DNA of 64,000 bases from Atopsyche davidsoni (Eukaryota; Arthropoda; Insecta; Trichoptera; Hydrobiosidae), in the NCBI GenBank assembly GCA_022113835.1, contig JAILWY010000012.1, forward strand, positions 6,014,001 to 6,078,000, written 5' to 3'. The translations under genes were made by a program, and so were the position numbers. The notes beneath the pieces were generated by a model that worked only from the letters and a program-made list of their open reading frames with translations, was not told the DNA's origin and did not search any database. Shown piece by piece: positions 46,285 to 59,149 of this stretch (the stretch's first letter is position 1; every line of letters begins with the position of its first letter).

Positions 46285-46855
46285 TATATATTTCAGATTA
46301 TTTACGTAAGCAAATAAGTTACCGAGAAATGTAAATTTCTAAGAAAAGTGATGAATGTGTATAATCAAATATCCTTTTGTTTTTATTCCTTTCAGTGAGC
46401 AAGAAATGAGAATTTTACTAATTAGTGATTTTATAATCTCTCACATAACAATAACACGTTGTTAGATTGTTATTTATTTCTTGGAATTGTTTACCTAGTT
46501 TATTACTGAATTTTATCACAAAATTATTATATACACATTTAATAATAATTTATATGTTTTTTTAATCAATAAGTTATTTTTTTAATATGGTCAACTATAA
46601 TAAAATAGCACATAATGATAGTAGAGTATGTTTTACTATGTATATATGACATGAATATTATAGATAAAAAAAATATTTTTTTAATTTAAATTTAGACCAA
46701 GTGTATTGTATTCTGTCAGTAATCCTTAAAATATGAATTTTAATTCGGTCAAATAAATATTCAAACAAAAATACAAAATGTGCGCATGAGCGAGAAGGGT
46801 GTGCATTTTATGGCTTTTAAAAAATTGTTTCCATTGAAATCACAAAACAACCATT
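46285..46855. other. AT-rich spacer
   Basis: AT-rich; nothing recognised. Confidence 0.5.
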
Positions 46856-46859
46856 AGTA

Positions 46860-47170
46860 AAATTTGCCGCCAAATTTCGGCACCCTCCCCTAGAAGTTAC
46901 TAGAACATCCCCCCCCAGGTTAATGAGAAACAGATTTTTTCATTTGCGGCGGCCGGAAGCCGCGGAGACGCGCGGGGGGCGGGGGAGGGGGAGGGGGAGC
47001 CTGTCTGCCTCGGTAATGACGACTGTAATAAGTAATGAGTATTCCGAGAACCGTTTATAACATTTGTTTAGACGAGATTGCGGTTTTTAGCATCTCTTAT
47101 TCTATCCGAGGACTCGAGACTCTAGTAACACGCTTATACATCACGCAGTTGTTTCATCACGTGTTGAAAT
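46860..47170. promoter_or_regulatory. GC island with G-rich tract
   Basis: GC-rich block with C8 near 46909-46916. At 46974-46999 it has a run of G5-6 blocks (GGGGGGCGGGGGAGGGGGAG), a strong G-quadruplex candidate. No coding frame. Confidence 0.3.
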
Positions 47171-47174
47171 CCGA

Positions 47175-48285
47175 TAGGCGAAATGTGTTTTGAATAATAT
47201 AACCTTTTAATGCAATATTTACAAACCGGTATTTATTATCAAATAACTGTCTAGATTTCACATATTTAAAAATTAGGCATTTGATGTTGTACATTTTTTT
47301 TGGTATTGAGTTGAAAAGAGGTGCTTAAGTAATTTATTTGATTATTTAAAAAAAAACAAACTAATGTATTTATAACGTTTTTTTTAGTTAAGTAGATTGA
47401 ATGTTGAAAGTACAAAGTAGAAAAATGAGGGATATTTTTATATTAAACTAAAAATAATACATAATTGAGAGACCGTTGTGTTATTATAAAAGATTTGATT
47501 AATATCAATTGCTTATCAGCGTAGGTTTCGTGGCAGATTACAAAGCGGGAAATGGAGAAGAAGTATCGAAAAAAATATTTAAAAATAAATGCGTTAACTT
47601 TTTAAAGGCTCTTTCATAATTTATGGGTGAATTCGATTGTTTGAATCATCATTCAACATTGATAAAATAAGACATCCATTAATGAACATAAAACTTAATA
47701 TTATTGAAGGTAGTTAATAGAAAAATTAATTGAAATAACAATAAAGTAGTTCTCTACTTTTTTGATATTGTATTGTATTAAACACATAGTTATTGAATTC
47801 TTGAATAAAATCCAAAGAGATATATGTTAATATTGCAATTCGCAAGGACTTTCGGGCCAATCGTATTTTATCCCGTTTAAAAATTTAAATCAACACGATC
47901 ACATATTTAGGGATGCATTCCTATCGTACCATTTCATTATATCTACAAATGTATGCAATGATATTAAATTTGAAACGATCGGAATTTATATAAATTAATG
48001 CAATGCGATAAAAATCAGTTTTTACGATTGATTACATTAAGAAGTGATGAATATGTGAACACTTACAAGCCTTAATATCAAAATTAATTCCATTTATCAT
48101 GTACATTTATAATGTCAGCAACAATTAAAACATCAATTTTTTTTATATTAGATCTTTCAATAGTCAGTTTCAAATGTTTTTTTTTTATTGTACGTTGTAG
48201 TAAAAAAAGTTTGAGTATTATTTATTTTACAATTAATTAATAAATCGTACAGTATCGATACATTAAAGAAGTTAGTCTCTGAAAT
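47175..48285. other. AT-rich spacer
   Basis: AT-rich; nothing recognised. Confidence 0.5.
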
Positions 48286-48289
48286 GTCG

Positions 48290-48625
48290 ATGGTTCTACA
48301 TGGGGGTACAAAAAAATGGCCACGTGAGGTATTCCCTAATGAGTGCTTTCAGGTCTGGGGGCAGGCGGGGGGAATCCGCCCTCTCCTGTGGAAGCCCGGG
48401 GCCCCACTAATTTGGTTCTAATTGTAGAAAATGAATAACAGATTCAGTCATTTGCTAAGCGGAATACGGTAGTTCCTATTTTTAAATGTGCTTTTTTGCT
48501 CCCGACCAATGACTGGTCGGTTTGTTTCCGAGAGCTTTTTAGTGCGTTTTGTATAAGAGATCTTATTTGAACTGACTCGCTGTAAAGCGGAGCCGCCAAG
48601 GAGTTTTCGGCAGTGCGTCACCCTA
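48290..48625. promoter_or_regulatory. GC island
   Basis: GC-rich core 48350-48405 (GGGGGCAGGCGGGGGGAATCC, GAAGCCCGGGGCCCC) with a mixed flank to 48620. No coding frame. Confidence 0.25.
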
Positions 48626-48629
48626 TTAG

Positions 48630-49145
48630 TTTACTTACATCGAAACATAGGCTTAGTGTATTGAAAATGTACTTGTTATAGATCTACGAGATTTTTTACT
48701 AAAACATAATTTAAAAAAAACAACAAAAGATCTTACGCAGTCAATAAATTAGAATATGAGTAAATTAAAAAAAAAAAAAATTAATTAATGGATTGGAAGA
48801 TTTATTTAGTAAATTTCTAAAAAAATTTCATTCTGTTCATGCTCACTTGAAATATTAGTTTATATATATAAATAAAGAATTATATTATTTTATGTCAAAG
48901 TAGTCACTAAGCCTTATATTATTACTAGTGTCGCTAAATTTTGTTATATATTTATTTAGAACTGAAAACATAGGCCTAAATGGGTGTTAGCGAAACGAAC
49001 ACCAAAATCTCTTGCTCAAAACGAAATAAATTTTCAAGATCTATAACAAACAGTAATAAACAATTTTTTTATGTGGATTTTCATATACCACTCCATCGTA
49101 CAAGCAGAGATTAAATATTTCCATTATTATTTATACGATAAGAAT
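48630..49145. other. AT-rich spacer
   Basis: AT-rich with a short A tract near 48769. Nothing else. Confidence 0.5.
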
Positions 49146-49149
49146 TTCA

Positions 49150-50890
49150 GGAATCCCGACCGTCCCCAAGATGGATCCGTGAGCTACGCCTAGAGAATCT
49201 GAGTAATCAATTACGACAATTATTTTCGGTCGCGTCGGTCGTACGACGGCTGCGGGGCCGGGCTGGAAGACGGATGCCCCGCGCGGCAGGGAATGCGCGC
49301 GAGATCATCCCTCGCGGTCCCCCGAGCCGAAATACTCCGGCCGTTACTCGTGCGGGAGGGGTTTTTGTTCGGTGTCTTTATGGTTAACATGATCTCTTGG
49401 TTGTTTTATTTTCGAGATGATAAATGCGCGCTGAAGAGATGCCGATGGAAATGAAGACATTATGGATGTGGTATTCGTTTGTTTTTTTATTTGTATACTT
49501 TTTAAAATACATATTTTACATTTATACACATAAAAAAAATATATATATTAGTTTGACCTAATGATCTACAAGCAAATATCCATTGATTTTGTATTTGTAA
49601 TTTTATATGACATGTCTCGTTAGTAGATGTTATTGCGGAATAAATATTTTTATTTCAATGATAATTGAACAATCGCTCATTGGAGCAAGATGTTTGAATG
49701 GGCCGTATATGTAAATGTGACAGTAAGCCTTCAATTATGTTCACAGACCACGGCAAGTGAACGCATTATCTGTACTCTCGAGCTCGCTCGCTCCGATCAT
49801 TACACAGCAACACGACATAAAGGAAACACTAACAGGTACTCCGCCCGATGCGCGCACCTGTTTGATGAACACATTAAATCATACATCATCCGAGAAAATA
49901 ACTCCTCCATTAAACTGAGGTGGATGATTTATCATTACCGCGGCCGAGGCGGGCCTCGGTGTCCCCGCGAGTCTCCGAATCGAATTGTCCGCCGTTTTTC
50001 CCGTCGCATTATCTCGAGCGCCGCCGTGAATTCGTGATTCGTCTCGTTTTGCATCGATCCAGTTTTTTGCGCCCGGTCTAGGAGTCGAGTAACGCAGGCT
50101 CGAAATAAAATATGCCCGTACCTGCCACCGTTACCGAACAATGGGCCGTTCGAGATAGGCAAAAAGCGCCAGGCCGGGAGATTCTATCTCCGGACGGACG
50201 CGCGCGCTGAGATATGTGACGGAATCGGGAGATCGCGAGATTCGGCTTTAATTTCTGGACACGTCTGCGACCCCGGACGGCGCGGGGACGTAAAACAGAA
50301 ATCTCTTTAGCATTCCGCGACGGCTTCTGCTGTGTCCAAATTGGATTTCTTCGGGATACAAAAGTTATCCGATAAAATGAAATCGAATTTATTTCGATTG
50401 AATATTAAGCGGGACGGCCCCGTTTTTATCGCCGCGATGCTCCCCGAGAGATCCTCTAATGACGAGAGGAAGCGCCCGTCGTAGTCTGGAAATCGCGTCA
50501 AACTCGAAACGCTCGAGTAGAGCTATTTGCGGAGCTCGAAAATTTTCTTGACGCTTCGTGTCGGCCGGCTAGCTGGGCCCGCGACGGCCGCTCGAGATAT
50601 GAAATAAAAGACGAGAAGGAAGCTCCGGAGCGGCAGATAACTCAACTCAGCTTCTAAACGGATAATAAATGGGCAGGTCTTTTTTTGTCTTGCTCTCATC
50701 TGTCTCGCGGAGGTGTCGAAAAGATAAAGGCGGCTCGCGCGGGCCGGATTACGCAGAAGTCGGGTTGAGCGCGATTCTGTGACGGAAATAGCGCGATGAT
50801 CGGAATAGCAACCCCGCGGGCGCAAGGGCGGAGACGTGCTGCGCGAGAATTCGTCGAAAACAGGGCTTTTGAAGTCATTATTCCTGGATA
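49150..50890. promoter_or_regulatory. Largest CpG-dense domain of the window
   Basis: Two CpG-dense blocks, 49150-49375 and about 49740-50885, the second over 1.1 kb long. CpG is frequent even in AT-balanced parts (many TCGA, CGAAA, CGCG), unlike the other islands, which suggests an unmethylated regulatory region or gene start. It holds the near-palindromic Hox-Exd-type site ATGATTTATCAT at 49924-49935. Frames up to 115 codons occur on both strands; none matches a family. It might hide short exons I cannot recognise. Confidence 0.4.
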
Positions 50891-50894
50891 TTAC

Positions 50895-51290
50895 CCTGCC
50901 ACATCTATTTAACCATGATTATATATAATATAACACAACATATAATTTATACATTTTAGTACTGGTTTTTCTTTATGAATACGATTAAGCCATTTGGCAA
51001 ACTAGAATTTGACGTATTTTCCATTTGCTTCAAGTAATATTGCATACAAACCAGGTTTTTTTTCATTGTTATTCGATGCGTAAAAAATGATAAGAAGTAC
51101 TAAAACACAGGGGTAAATGAATGCGGGAGAAATACATATTAATAAATTATTTATAACACACTTATAAAATAAATTTATTTCAATTTTTAAATTAGAATGT
51201 AGACAAAATATGTACTGAAAAGTGTATATATAATTTATTATTTTTAACCACGTATTGGTTGGAAATGTTGTCTATCGGTATGGCACGCTT
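50895..51290. other. AT-rich spacer
   Basis: AT-rich; nothing recognised. Confidence 0.5.
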
Positions 51291-51294
51291 TACC

Positions 51295-51560
51295 GCAACT
51301 TATAAATTGTAACAATTGCAAGTGCGGGCACATTCGGTAAAATCCAATTATCTCCCGTGCAAGTGAGCGAGCCCTGGCCACGTGTGGCAGTCCTTTAAGT
51401 GCGGTGATTTATCGAGACATTTACTTTATCGTTAGGTTTGAGATTTACAAACGTTTGCAGCACGCGCAGGATGTTCCGTCACCCAGTAGGCACACAGCCC
51501 GCTCTGTCTGGGCCCTGCATCTGTATTAATAGATATGGACGCAAACCAATACGCTCAATC
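51295..51560. promoter_or_regulatory. GC island
   Basis: Mixed block with GAGCGAGCCCTGGCCACGTG near 51366 (E-box CACGTG) and GCCCGCTCTGTCTGGGCCC near 51498. No frame. Confidence 0.25.
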
Positions 51561-51564
51561 GACT

Positions 51565-52215
51565 ATGTAACTATTACCAATACAGACTTGTTGAATCTTT
51601 TCACAATTATATGAAATATAACTTTTTTAAATAGCTATGAAAATAACTATGGCGTTTTATGCAAAATTATCTTCATCACCTACATACTAATAGTTTTGAT
51701 CCAAACACCATTATTGATTGCAAATATGAATCCAAAAAATATTTAGCATATTTTATTTGAATTGTAATTACAATAATATTTTTATAGAAGGTTTATATGT
51801 TTTAAATAAAGTCTAAATGTTTTATTAGACTTTATTGTACGGAATTTAAAACTTTATTATAAATTAAGAAAATTCATTTTAAAATGACTTTCATAACCTA
51901 TTAAATAACGATGCTTTTGAAAAATGCGTTATTGTGTTTTTTTATGTAAATAAATTTTATTGTGATATTTCCACTTTTTATTAATTGGCGAAACTAGTTT
52001 TGCCAGCAAAATAGATAGACATTTATAAGCAGGTGCCATTCTAGAATACGTGAAGATTCATTGTGTTTAGTTGCGTCGGTAAATAAAATCTGGATACATA
52101 ACAAAAGATTTATTTTAAATTGGAATATTATAATGAAGCTAAGTAATTTCTGTCAAAAATATTAAATGTGCATATTTATATTTGTGAATACAACAATAGG
52201 TTTCGAATATTGGGA
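51565..52215. other. AT-rich spacer with AATAAA inverted repeat
   Basis: AT-rich. At 51805-51816 and 51825-51836, AATAAAGTCTAA and its exact complement face each other across 8 nt, presenting AATAAA on both strands. Confidence 0.45.
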
Positions 52216-52250
52216 GTTTGCAACATGGATCTCGCTTAGTTCAACCGTGA

Positions 52251-52781
52251 ATGCTCGGGTGGGTCAGCCTGCCATACCTCCTCGCGGGATTGAGTTGTCG
52301 AGCTGGTCGCGGATTTGCCTTGAATTCGCAGATTTCCGGCATGTTTTTGCCGTCCCCGCCCTACATGGCCCCGTCCATATCTGGTGCATTCCTGATCGTG
52401 TATGAAAAGCCGCTGGGCTGGACTCATTTCTTACTCAGAGCTATTCTACGAGACCTCTTGTTGGGTTTTTCGTGTACCTATCACAATAATGCTCGAGATT
52501 GCGGAATGAAATATAAAAAGCCAGTGTATTCAAAAATTGTAATAATAATATATGGATACGTAGATATGTTTTCTAAGGAAATCCCATGCGTCCATCGTAA
52601 GAGTCACATATCCCCGATGGACGCCATCACTCGACTCGCGCTATTAACTGTTCCTGAGATCAAAAATAGTGTAGCTGTAACGTACACGAATAACCGGCAG
52701 ATCATCATTACCATCACAAACCTTCTCGATTCCCAAAATCATCAACACAATACATTTGTTAACTTTCCTTTGTATTGTTAA
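52251..52781 (+). CDS. Longest ORF of the window (176 codons), unrecognised
   Basis: A plus-strand frame of 176 codons with a weak start context. The first half lies on a GC island (52220-52440) and the second runs into AT-rich DNA. No domain, signal peptide or repeat is clear. The stretch ISGMFLPSPPYMAPSISGAF follows a possible splice acceptor (TTCGCAG at about 52325-52331), so a small exon is conceivable. It could equally be chance in a region with few stops. Confidence 0.12.
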   Translation: MLGWVSLPYLLAGLSCRAGRGFALNSQISGMFLPSPPYMAPSISGAFLIVYEKPLGWTHFLLRAILRDLLLGFSCTYHNNARDCGMKYKKPVYSKIVIIIYGYVDMFSKEIPCVHRKSHISPMDAITRLALLTVPEIKNSVAVTYTNNRQIIITITNLLDSQNHQHNTFVNFPLYC

Positions 52782-52784
52782 GTT

Positions 52785-53005
52785 AAAAGCGCGCATCCGA
52801 CAATTTGGGCCCGGAGTTACGATCTCTGGTCGACGCTGACTGATTCTGGAGTAACGAAACGACTCTTTGACGAGACAGTAAGTGGTCGCGCGGCGCCGCT
52901 GACGGGCTGGGAACGGCGCCCGTTAAAGCCTCGTTACGTTGCTCGGCTGATCGGAACATGCCGTGCGGGACTCAATTTTAGAAGCGCTGGAACGACAGAA
53001 AGCTC
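52785..53005. promoter_or_regulatory. CpG-rich island
   Basis: CpG-rich (GGTCGCGCGGCGCCGCTGACG near 52884, AACGGCGCCCG near 52912). No coding frame. Confidence 0.3.
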
Positions 53006-53009
53006 ACTT

Positions 53010-53990
53010 TTCCCATTATTCAATAAAGTAATTTACTCCTCACGATGCCAAGCTGAAGAGTATGATATTAATAAAACGACATGTAATAATCACTATATTT
53101 GATTTGTATGCAATTTCGAACATGATTATCAAGGCGGAAAAAAAGCAGAATATATTTTTTTAATAAACACTACAAAACCAATACTAATATACGTAAACAG
53201 TATATTTTGTTTTTATTAATTTGAAAAATACACATTATGGGACAAATTTTGTTGTGAACAGATAAGTAAATTCATTTAATATCATTATATTATTAATTTA
53301 AAAATAGTAGTGCTACTGATCGTTGATGGCGTTAAACACATTTTTTTTTAAACTTATTATTAATTAATATTACGTAATATATGATTTCTATTTACGATAA
53401 AACCACTAGATTAAAAATTTGATAAGCGAATAAAAGGTAACTTTGTATTTTATAAATAAAAATAGTACAAAAACACACTTGGTTTTTAATTATTCGCGTT
53501 GCAAACAGTTTTCTTACTACGCCCTTGATATGAAGTGCGCCCCATCTAATACAAAGTTGTCTTATTAACTTCTCACCCTTGCATTCCTTAAGAGGATGAA
53601 ACTTGCGCACATAGCCTTTTCACATGCACCGAGACATATTGCATCCCGCATATTTCTTAATATAAACTCGTAAATTCTTTAGTAATATGCATTTTTATCA
53701 CACGAGAAAAACGTATGATCAAATATATTTTTTAAAATTTTAATAAGAATATTATTGTTTTTAAACTTATCCATAAAATATTTTTTTACGTTTAAATAAT
53801 AGATAACACTATGCAAACAATATGAAGTATTTTTTTCTTCCTTCTATCTGATTCAATATATAAATAATATATTAGATCATAGATTTATGTTAAGTGTTGT
53901 AACGCTACTAATAATAACTGTGGTCATGACCACGCGTATTAAATATTTTTGTGTGACAGTGTTTTTTTATTTTTAAAAACAGATTTTTAA
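53010..53990. other. AT-rich spacer
   Basis: AT-rich. A 72-codon minus-strand frame (53392-53610) shows a basic N-terminal half but no recognisable family. Confidence 0.4.
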
Positions 53991-53999
53991 ACTTTTATA

Positions 54000-54245
54000 G
54001 TCAATAAGCCCTATTTTCTGAGGTTCTACTGTTCTAAGACTCGGATTTTTCCCCTGGGATGCTGGTTTACCCCGCCGCTGCTCACTTTCATTAGCGGATA
54101 AATCACACACGTTGCTTGCCGACTGACGGGGGCGCGGATATGACTTTTTTGTTTGCTCCTTGCGCTCTCGCCGCACACCTGCGAGGAGGCTCCGCGCAGG
54201 GGAGGGAGCCGAGAACGCCCTTGCGGGGTGGGTAATAGAGAGAAC
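54000..54245. promoter_or_regulatory. GC island
   Basis: GC-rich to 54235 (TGCGAGGAGGCTCCGCGCAG near 54179). A 67-codon minus-strand frame crosses it; not recognised. Confidence 0.25.
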
Positions 54246-54249
54246 TCAA

Positions 54250-55270
54250 GCTGAATTTTGCAAACAAAGCTTACGGATGTTAATTATTTAAAAAGAACTT
54301 AAAATCGCGTATTCCTGTAACACTAAAAAAAATGACTTAAGTACAGAAATTATGGCTGTGAATCAGATTGTAAGACACAATATGATAAAGTTTATTTTGA
54401 AAATTATATAAAACTGGAAGCGATTTAAAGGATATATACTAATTGAAGAGATCGATATAATTTATAATGAAAATGTAAAGTAATAAATTGACTAAGGAAA
54501 AAATTATTAGAATACAGTTGCTTTCGTGAAGTCGCATTCATTTATTTGGTACTAGAGTTTCGGCTCCGGTACTAGAACCATCGTAAGGGAAAACATATTC
54601 TTATAGAGCTCTTTCGCCGAACACGGCATCTTCAAGACGTGTTGTTGAAGATACCTGTTAAAACGTATATCTTTTACTATAACTAGTTCTTGTACGTTAA
54701 ACTCTGTTGTACAAGCTGCGTGAATATTTTTAAGAGTTCGTAGTAACTGATCTGGCAGAAAGCAAGAGATAGAAAGCAATTCGCGGAAGTATTGACCGTA
54801 AAAATCATTCTGTGTTTACAGAGAAATTAAAACACTTGTTGGGACGATAATGACCGATTCTATACGCTTGGTGGCGGAGTGTTTGCTCCGTGACTTATGA
54901 AGTGTGGACGCAGAGTCAATACTGCGCTGGGCCGCGCTTGGATGTTTCTTGGTAAATAACGGGACTGACTATAGAGATAATCAGTTGACGTACTCCCGAT
55001 AAAGCTTCATTCTAATCATATGGAAAGTTATAACTTAGGTTTGTTAAAAATTAATTTTGATCCATACCAATGCGGTTTATAATAGAATGTAGACGTCGTA
55101 ATTCGATTTATGGTAACTATGGAACATAAAGTAATAAAATAGTGTTTGGCAATAAAGTTTTTAAAATAAAATTTTCAATACCTCAGCAGTAGTTGGTTTA
55201 TTGACATAAGTTAGGTTTTATTGGCGAATAATGATACTACTATTTTTTATCGTTTTGTGGTTACTAATGG
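54250..55270. other. Mostly AT-rich, one GC patch
   Basis: A GC patch lies at about 54860-54945. A 75-codon minus-strand frame (54552-54779) looks mildly protein-like but matches nothing I know. Confidence 0.3.
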
Positions 55271-55271
55271 T

Positions 55272-55272
<1 letters not shown>

Positions 55273-55302
<30 letters not shown>
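55273..55302. repeat. (AT)n microsatellite between TACTAATG repeats
   Basis: TA dinucleotides. The 8-mer TACTAATG stands on both sides (55262-55269 and 55301-55308). Confidence 0.85.
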
Positions 55303-55309
55303 CTAATGA

Positions 55310-55620
55310 AGGTAAATAAAGACAGCTAATAAGCACCGCACTCAGCTGCTTGCTCCAGGCGGCATATCCTTTTGATGCGTTTCTTCGAGAAATCTCTCAG
55401 GCCGTCTGGCAGACTAACGCTTTAGTGCACTGGCTCTAAACCTTCCCATCATCAGTGTGATGAGCATTGCCGAAAATTCATCACCGATTCAATATAACAG
55501 ATAACTGTAGAGGTTCTTTCAGAAAATTTGACCCCCGCTGGATTTGAAGGCTACAAAAAGGTTACATCAAATAATCTTCAATGTCGTCATATTGTTTCGT
55601 CTGCGGTCTTCGATAGTACT
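55310..55620. other. Mixed-composition stretch, origin unclear
   Basis: Less AT-rich than its flanks but not CpG-rich. It has the texture of an old transposon or exon remnant. I could not identify a protein family in any frame. Confidence 0.15.
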
Positions 55621-55624
55621 TGAA

Positions 55625-57475
55625 TTTTTTTAATCATGATTTTGATCACAAACTCTATTGCATAAAATGTTTTTATTTTATTCTAATACAGAACACTGTT
55701 ATTAAATCATCATTGTGATTCGCTTGGTAGGATGTAATGGTATAACTTCCTCTCAGGCTCTTTTAATAGAAAGATGTCCCATTATCTTTGTCTATCACAA
55801 AATATTTTATAAGGATTTCTAGAAATTGTAATCATGAAAAAGGAGAATAATATTGTACACAATTACAATACATAAAATATGCATAGTCATATAGTCACAC
55901 GTGTCAGAATTAAAATAAAACAAATTGTTATGAATACAATAGGATTTTAAATAAACACTTTTAAGTGTTTCTCGTTATTGTGAAGTTTAGTAAACGCCGT
56001 TTAAAAGGTTTATCAAGTCCAAACAGTGATACTTGATATACCTCGAATGATGAAGAGGCTCAAAGTGTTTGCCGGCATCAGGAGTGGTATACTCTCTCTA
56101 CCTACTCCAAGTTCCAGACCCCGGAGTACGACGTAGGTTGGCCAATGCATAAAGCAAGCGGCATCATAAAGGAACTGAGAACACAAATAAATCCAGTAAT
56201 TCTTCGAAACTGTATTGTGAATTATTATATGACTTTCTTTCTTAAGAAAACACCGCAAACATGTATAATTAAATTTTATATAACAATATATTTTCTTTCA
56301 TACGTGATTTTCCTAGGCTAGGTTAGGTTTGTGTTGACTCCTCTCAGCTTCAACAGCAGGTTCGTTTCTTTAATACATTAAGTGTCTTTTTCTTAAAAAA
56401 TTTTTTTTCAAAAAAATAAACAGCAACCATAAAATATAAATATGTTTATATTCAATTAGATCAAACTATTTTCTGGGTCACAAGACATTAATAAAAACCT
56501 AAATTGCTCATTTGAATCATTATATTTGTAAACATTTTGTTTTTATAAAAAATGTTTTTTATCTATTGTTTAAAATCTAAATTCATGCAAACAATCTACT
56601 GACAGTTGGAAAAAAATCTGTTTTCTTAAAAACCATACTGTTTTTAATTATTTATAAATAGTTCTACAATAACATTTCTTACTAAGCTGGGTACATCTGG
56701 TTAGCTTTTTTTTATATTTGCTTTGTGTTACAATGCGGCACTGCTTTACAAGGCCGGAGTTATTCGGTGGAAGAGGGCGGAGAATTCATTGGGGATATAG
56801 TTTTAATTGGCAGGAAAAGGACAAGAATGCGAAAGATTTGCCATAATGATGTTCTCTCTTATTCGATTATCCGATAATTATGACGTCTTAAACTAATGTT
56901 CAATTATACCGATTTAAAAGCTATATATTACGAAAAAACTCTAAAACTATTGATAGTTCATCTAAAAATATATTCGGTTTTATATAGTAAATTATCTTTA
57001 AAAAAATCTTTATGTGTGATTCGTATGTTAAAATATTTTTTTGGTTTTTTCTTGTATAAGATATACGCAAGAGATTTTTATTTTAAATAATATTTTTTTA
57101 GTAATTACAATTACATTTAATTTAGTGCAGCTTAGTTATAAATAATAAGAAACAAGTTTAACAGCTTTTATAACAATTATATCGTCCACATTTTTATAAC
57201 TGTAGTGCTGTGTGCTTGTGTAAGTAAATTTAGCTTGAACTTTGTCTTGCACTTTATAGAAATTTTCTGAATTAAAAATCTAGACACGATTCGAATCGAA
57301 TATGTTTCTTTGAATGACTCAAGTCAGTTGTGATCGTCGTTTACCCTCTTAATTTTATTCTCATAAGTATAGCACCCGCTTACATAGTAATAGTATTTTC
57401 TCGTGTATACTTTTAACCGCAATTTTTTTTAACTTCATTTTAATTTTAACTGACCACCATTATTCAAATTTGGTT
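55625..57475. other. AT-rich spacer with small patches
   Basis: AT-rich; small less AT-rich patches at 56040-56170 and 56735-56840. No gene recognised. Confidence 0.4.
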
Positions 57476-57479
57476 AGCA

Positions 57480-57725
57480 AGTACTCTGGGAGCTGTTTTA
57501 TTCCCCGTTTATCGAGCGTTAAATCCCTTATTAAGAGAATCTCCCGCTACCGACCGGCATACTTGATCTAATTTAAATATCTCATTTATTTACGCTCCTC
57601 GCAGCGAAAACAACGTTAATGGTCATTTTAATTACCGGTTTGATATCGTCCATCTCTTGTGGTGGCTCTGTGCTCTTAGAAAGGCCCGCATTGGACACAA
57701 ATACATTTATTTTAATCAGCCTACA
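57480..57725. promoter_or_regulatory. Weak island
   Basis: Mixed block with homeodomain-type cores (ATTACC, CATTAAT) and scattered CpG. Weak evidence. Confidence 0.15.
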
Positions 57726-57729
57726 TCCC

Positions 57730-58435
57730 ATTAATTTATTGCCTAATTTATATTGGGCTCAGATGTACTTTTGTACATTAATGGTTAAAACTTTCTGTTA
57801 AAATCATGTGTACTTTTCATCCATATTTTAAAATTTTATTTAAACGATATTTAATTTATACTAATCCTAAATAGTTAAATACTGAGTTTTATGCGGTTCA
57901 TTTTGTAGATATAGAACAAAACTTTTAAATAAACCGATTTTTTAATATTCGTGTTGTATTAGTTTTCAGACACCGAAATCCATTGAAGTTGGCAAACGAA
58001 TACCACTAAATCCAAAAACAAACTTATGTTTGTTACTTCTAGGTCATGCCTAAAAAAGGAGTCTACTTCAAATGACAGGCAGTCATCCAAATATTTTTAA
58101 TTTTATACATCGGTGACCTTCACCATATATAATGTACTTGAAATTACGGGTTTAAATCCATGTAAAATTCTGCGCTATAATCTTAGAGTAGTAATCCTCG
58201 TTCGAGTTTGATATTTGACATGTTCATGTAATGTTTTTGTGATTCATTCAAAACTAAAATTAAATAAAATACATAAAGCAAAAAATCATTTCTAAAAAGT
58301 GTGCATTGAATATTTTAAACATTAACTATTAAAAAATAATAAATTCTAGAGAAACTGTACGATGAACAATAGAACCGGTTTCTTATTGTTTTTCTAAGTT
58401 GCTCGTTAGTAAATACCTGTTTTTCAGAATTTTCC
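57730..58435. other. AT-rich spacer
   Basis: AT-rich; nothing recognised. Confidence 0.5.
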
Positions 58436-58439
58436 CATT

Positions 58440-58620
58440 TCGGTCCTGCTAGTCCTGCAGATAATTAGGGGTCCGGGGAATCCCTCGCTGCTCAGATGCG
58501 ATATTTTGTTTATCGGGGATGCCAATTAAGGAGCAGGCGGCCTGGTAAGGGCCGGCGCAAGGATTTATAGCGCCCATCTTGTGGAAATTGAACGTCTGTA
58601 GTAAATACTTCAAATTTACT
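58440..58620. promoter_or_regulatory. GC island
   Basis: Moderately GC-rich (GGTAAGGGCCGGCGCAAGG near 58542). No frame. Confidence 0.25.
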
Positions 58621-58739
58621 GTTATAAACGCTTTGTTAAATATAAGATACCTTTAATTAACGATAATCATACCGTAGCCAAATAATTTTTATATAAATAT
58701 AATGTTTGTTACGACAGTATCGTTAGTGTAATGTGTATC

Positions 58740-58768
58740 GCTATATATATGTATATATAACATATATA
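58740..58768. repeat. TA-rich microsatellite
   Basis: Imperfect TA repeat with TGTA and AACA interruptions. Confidence 0.75.
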
Positions 58769-59149
58769 TCGTTTTAATTTCCGCAAGTTACGTTATTGAA
58801 TTATTTATGTTTAACGTGCTCTTAATGCTAGTTGCAAAACGGTTTTGGAAACATAGCATAAAGTGGAAGATCTATTGGATACAAACCAAATATTTATCAA
58901 ACGGTTTCACGCTGCCTAGCAGCGGATTCACGAGCCACGCGTCGCCGGTGCTCGTAAAACTTTCATTGCCAACCGAAATACGAACACAGAAGAACACGAA
59001 AAGGGAATTACAAAATATTATATTACCGTAACGAACAAAATCTTTTTTTACTCTTGTGCAACTGAAATATGCACTATCGTAGTTTTTATATATATATATT
59101 TTTTAATTTTGACTTAATTATTGAGTTGTTTTCGTTTTTGTCATGGTAT

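Noticed and set aside
54552..54779. 75-codon minus-strand frame with protein-like composition
   Set aside because: No family recognised and no flanking gene or transposon structure. Too short to claim.
58120..58165. GGTTTAAATCCA as a tRNA B box
   Set aside because: No T stem, acceptor stem or A box could be paired around it.
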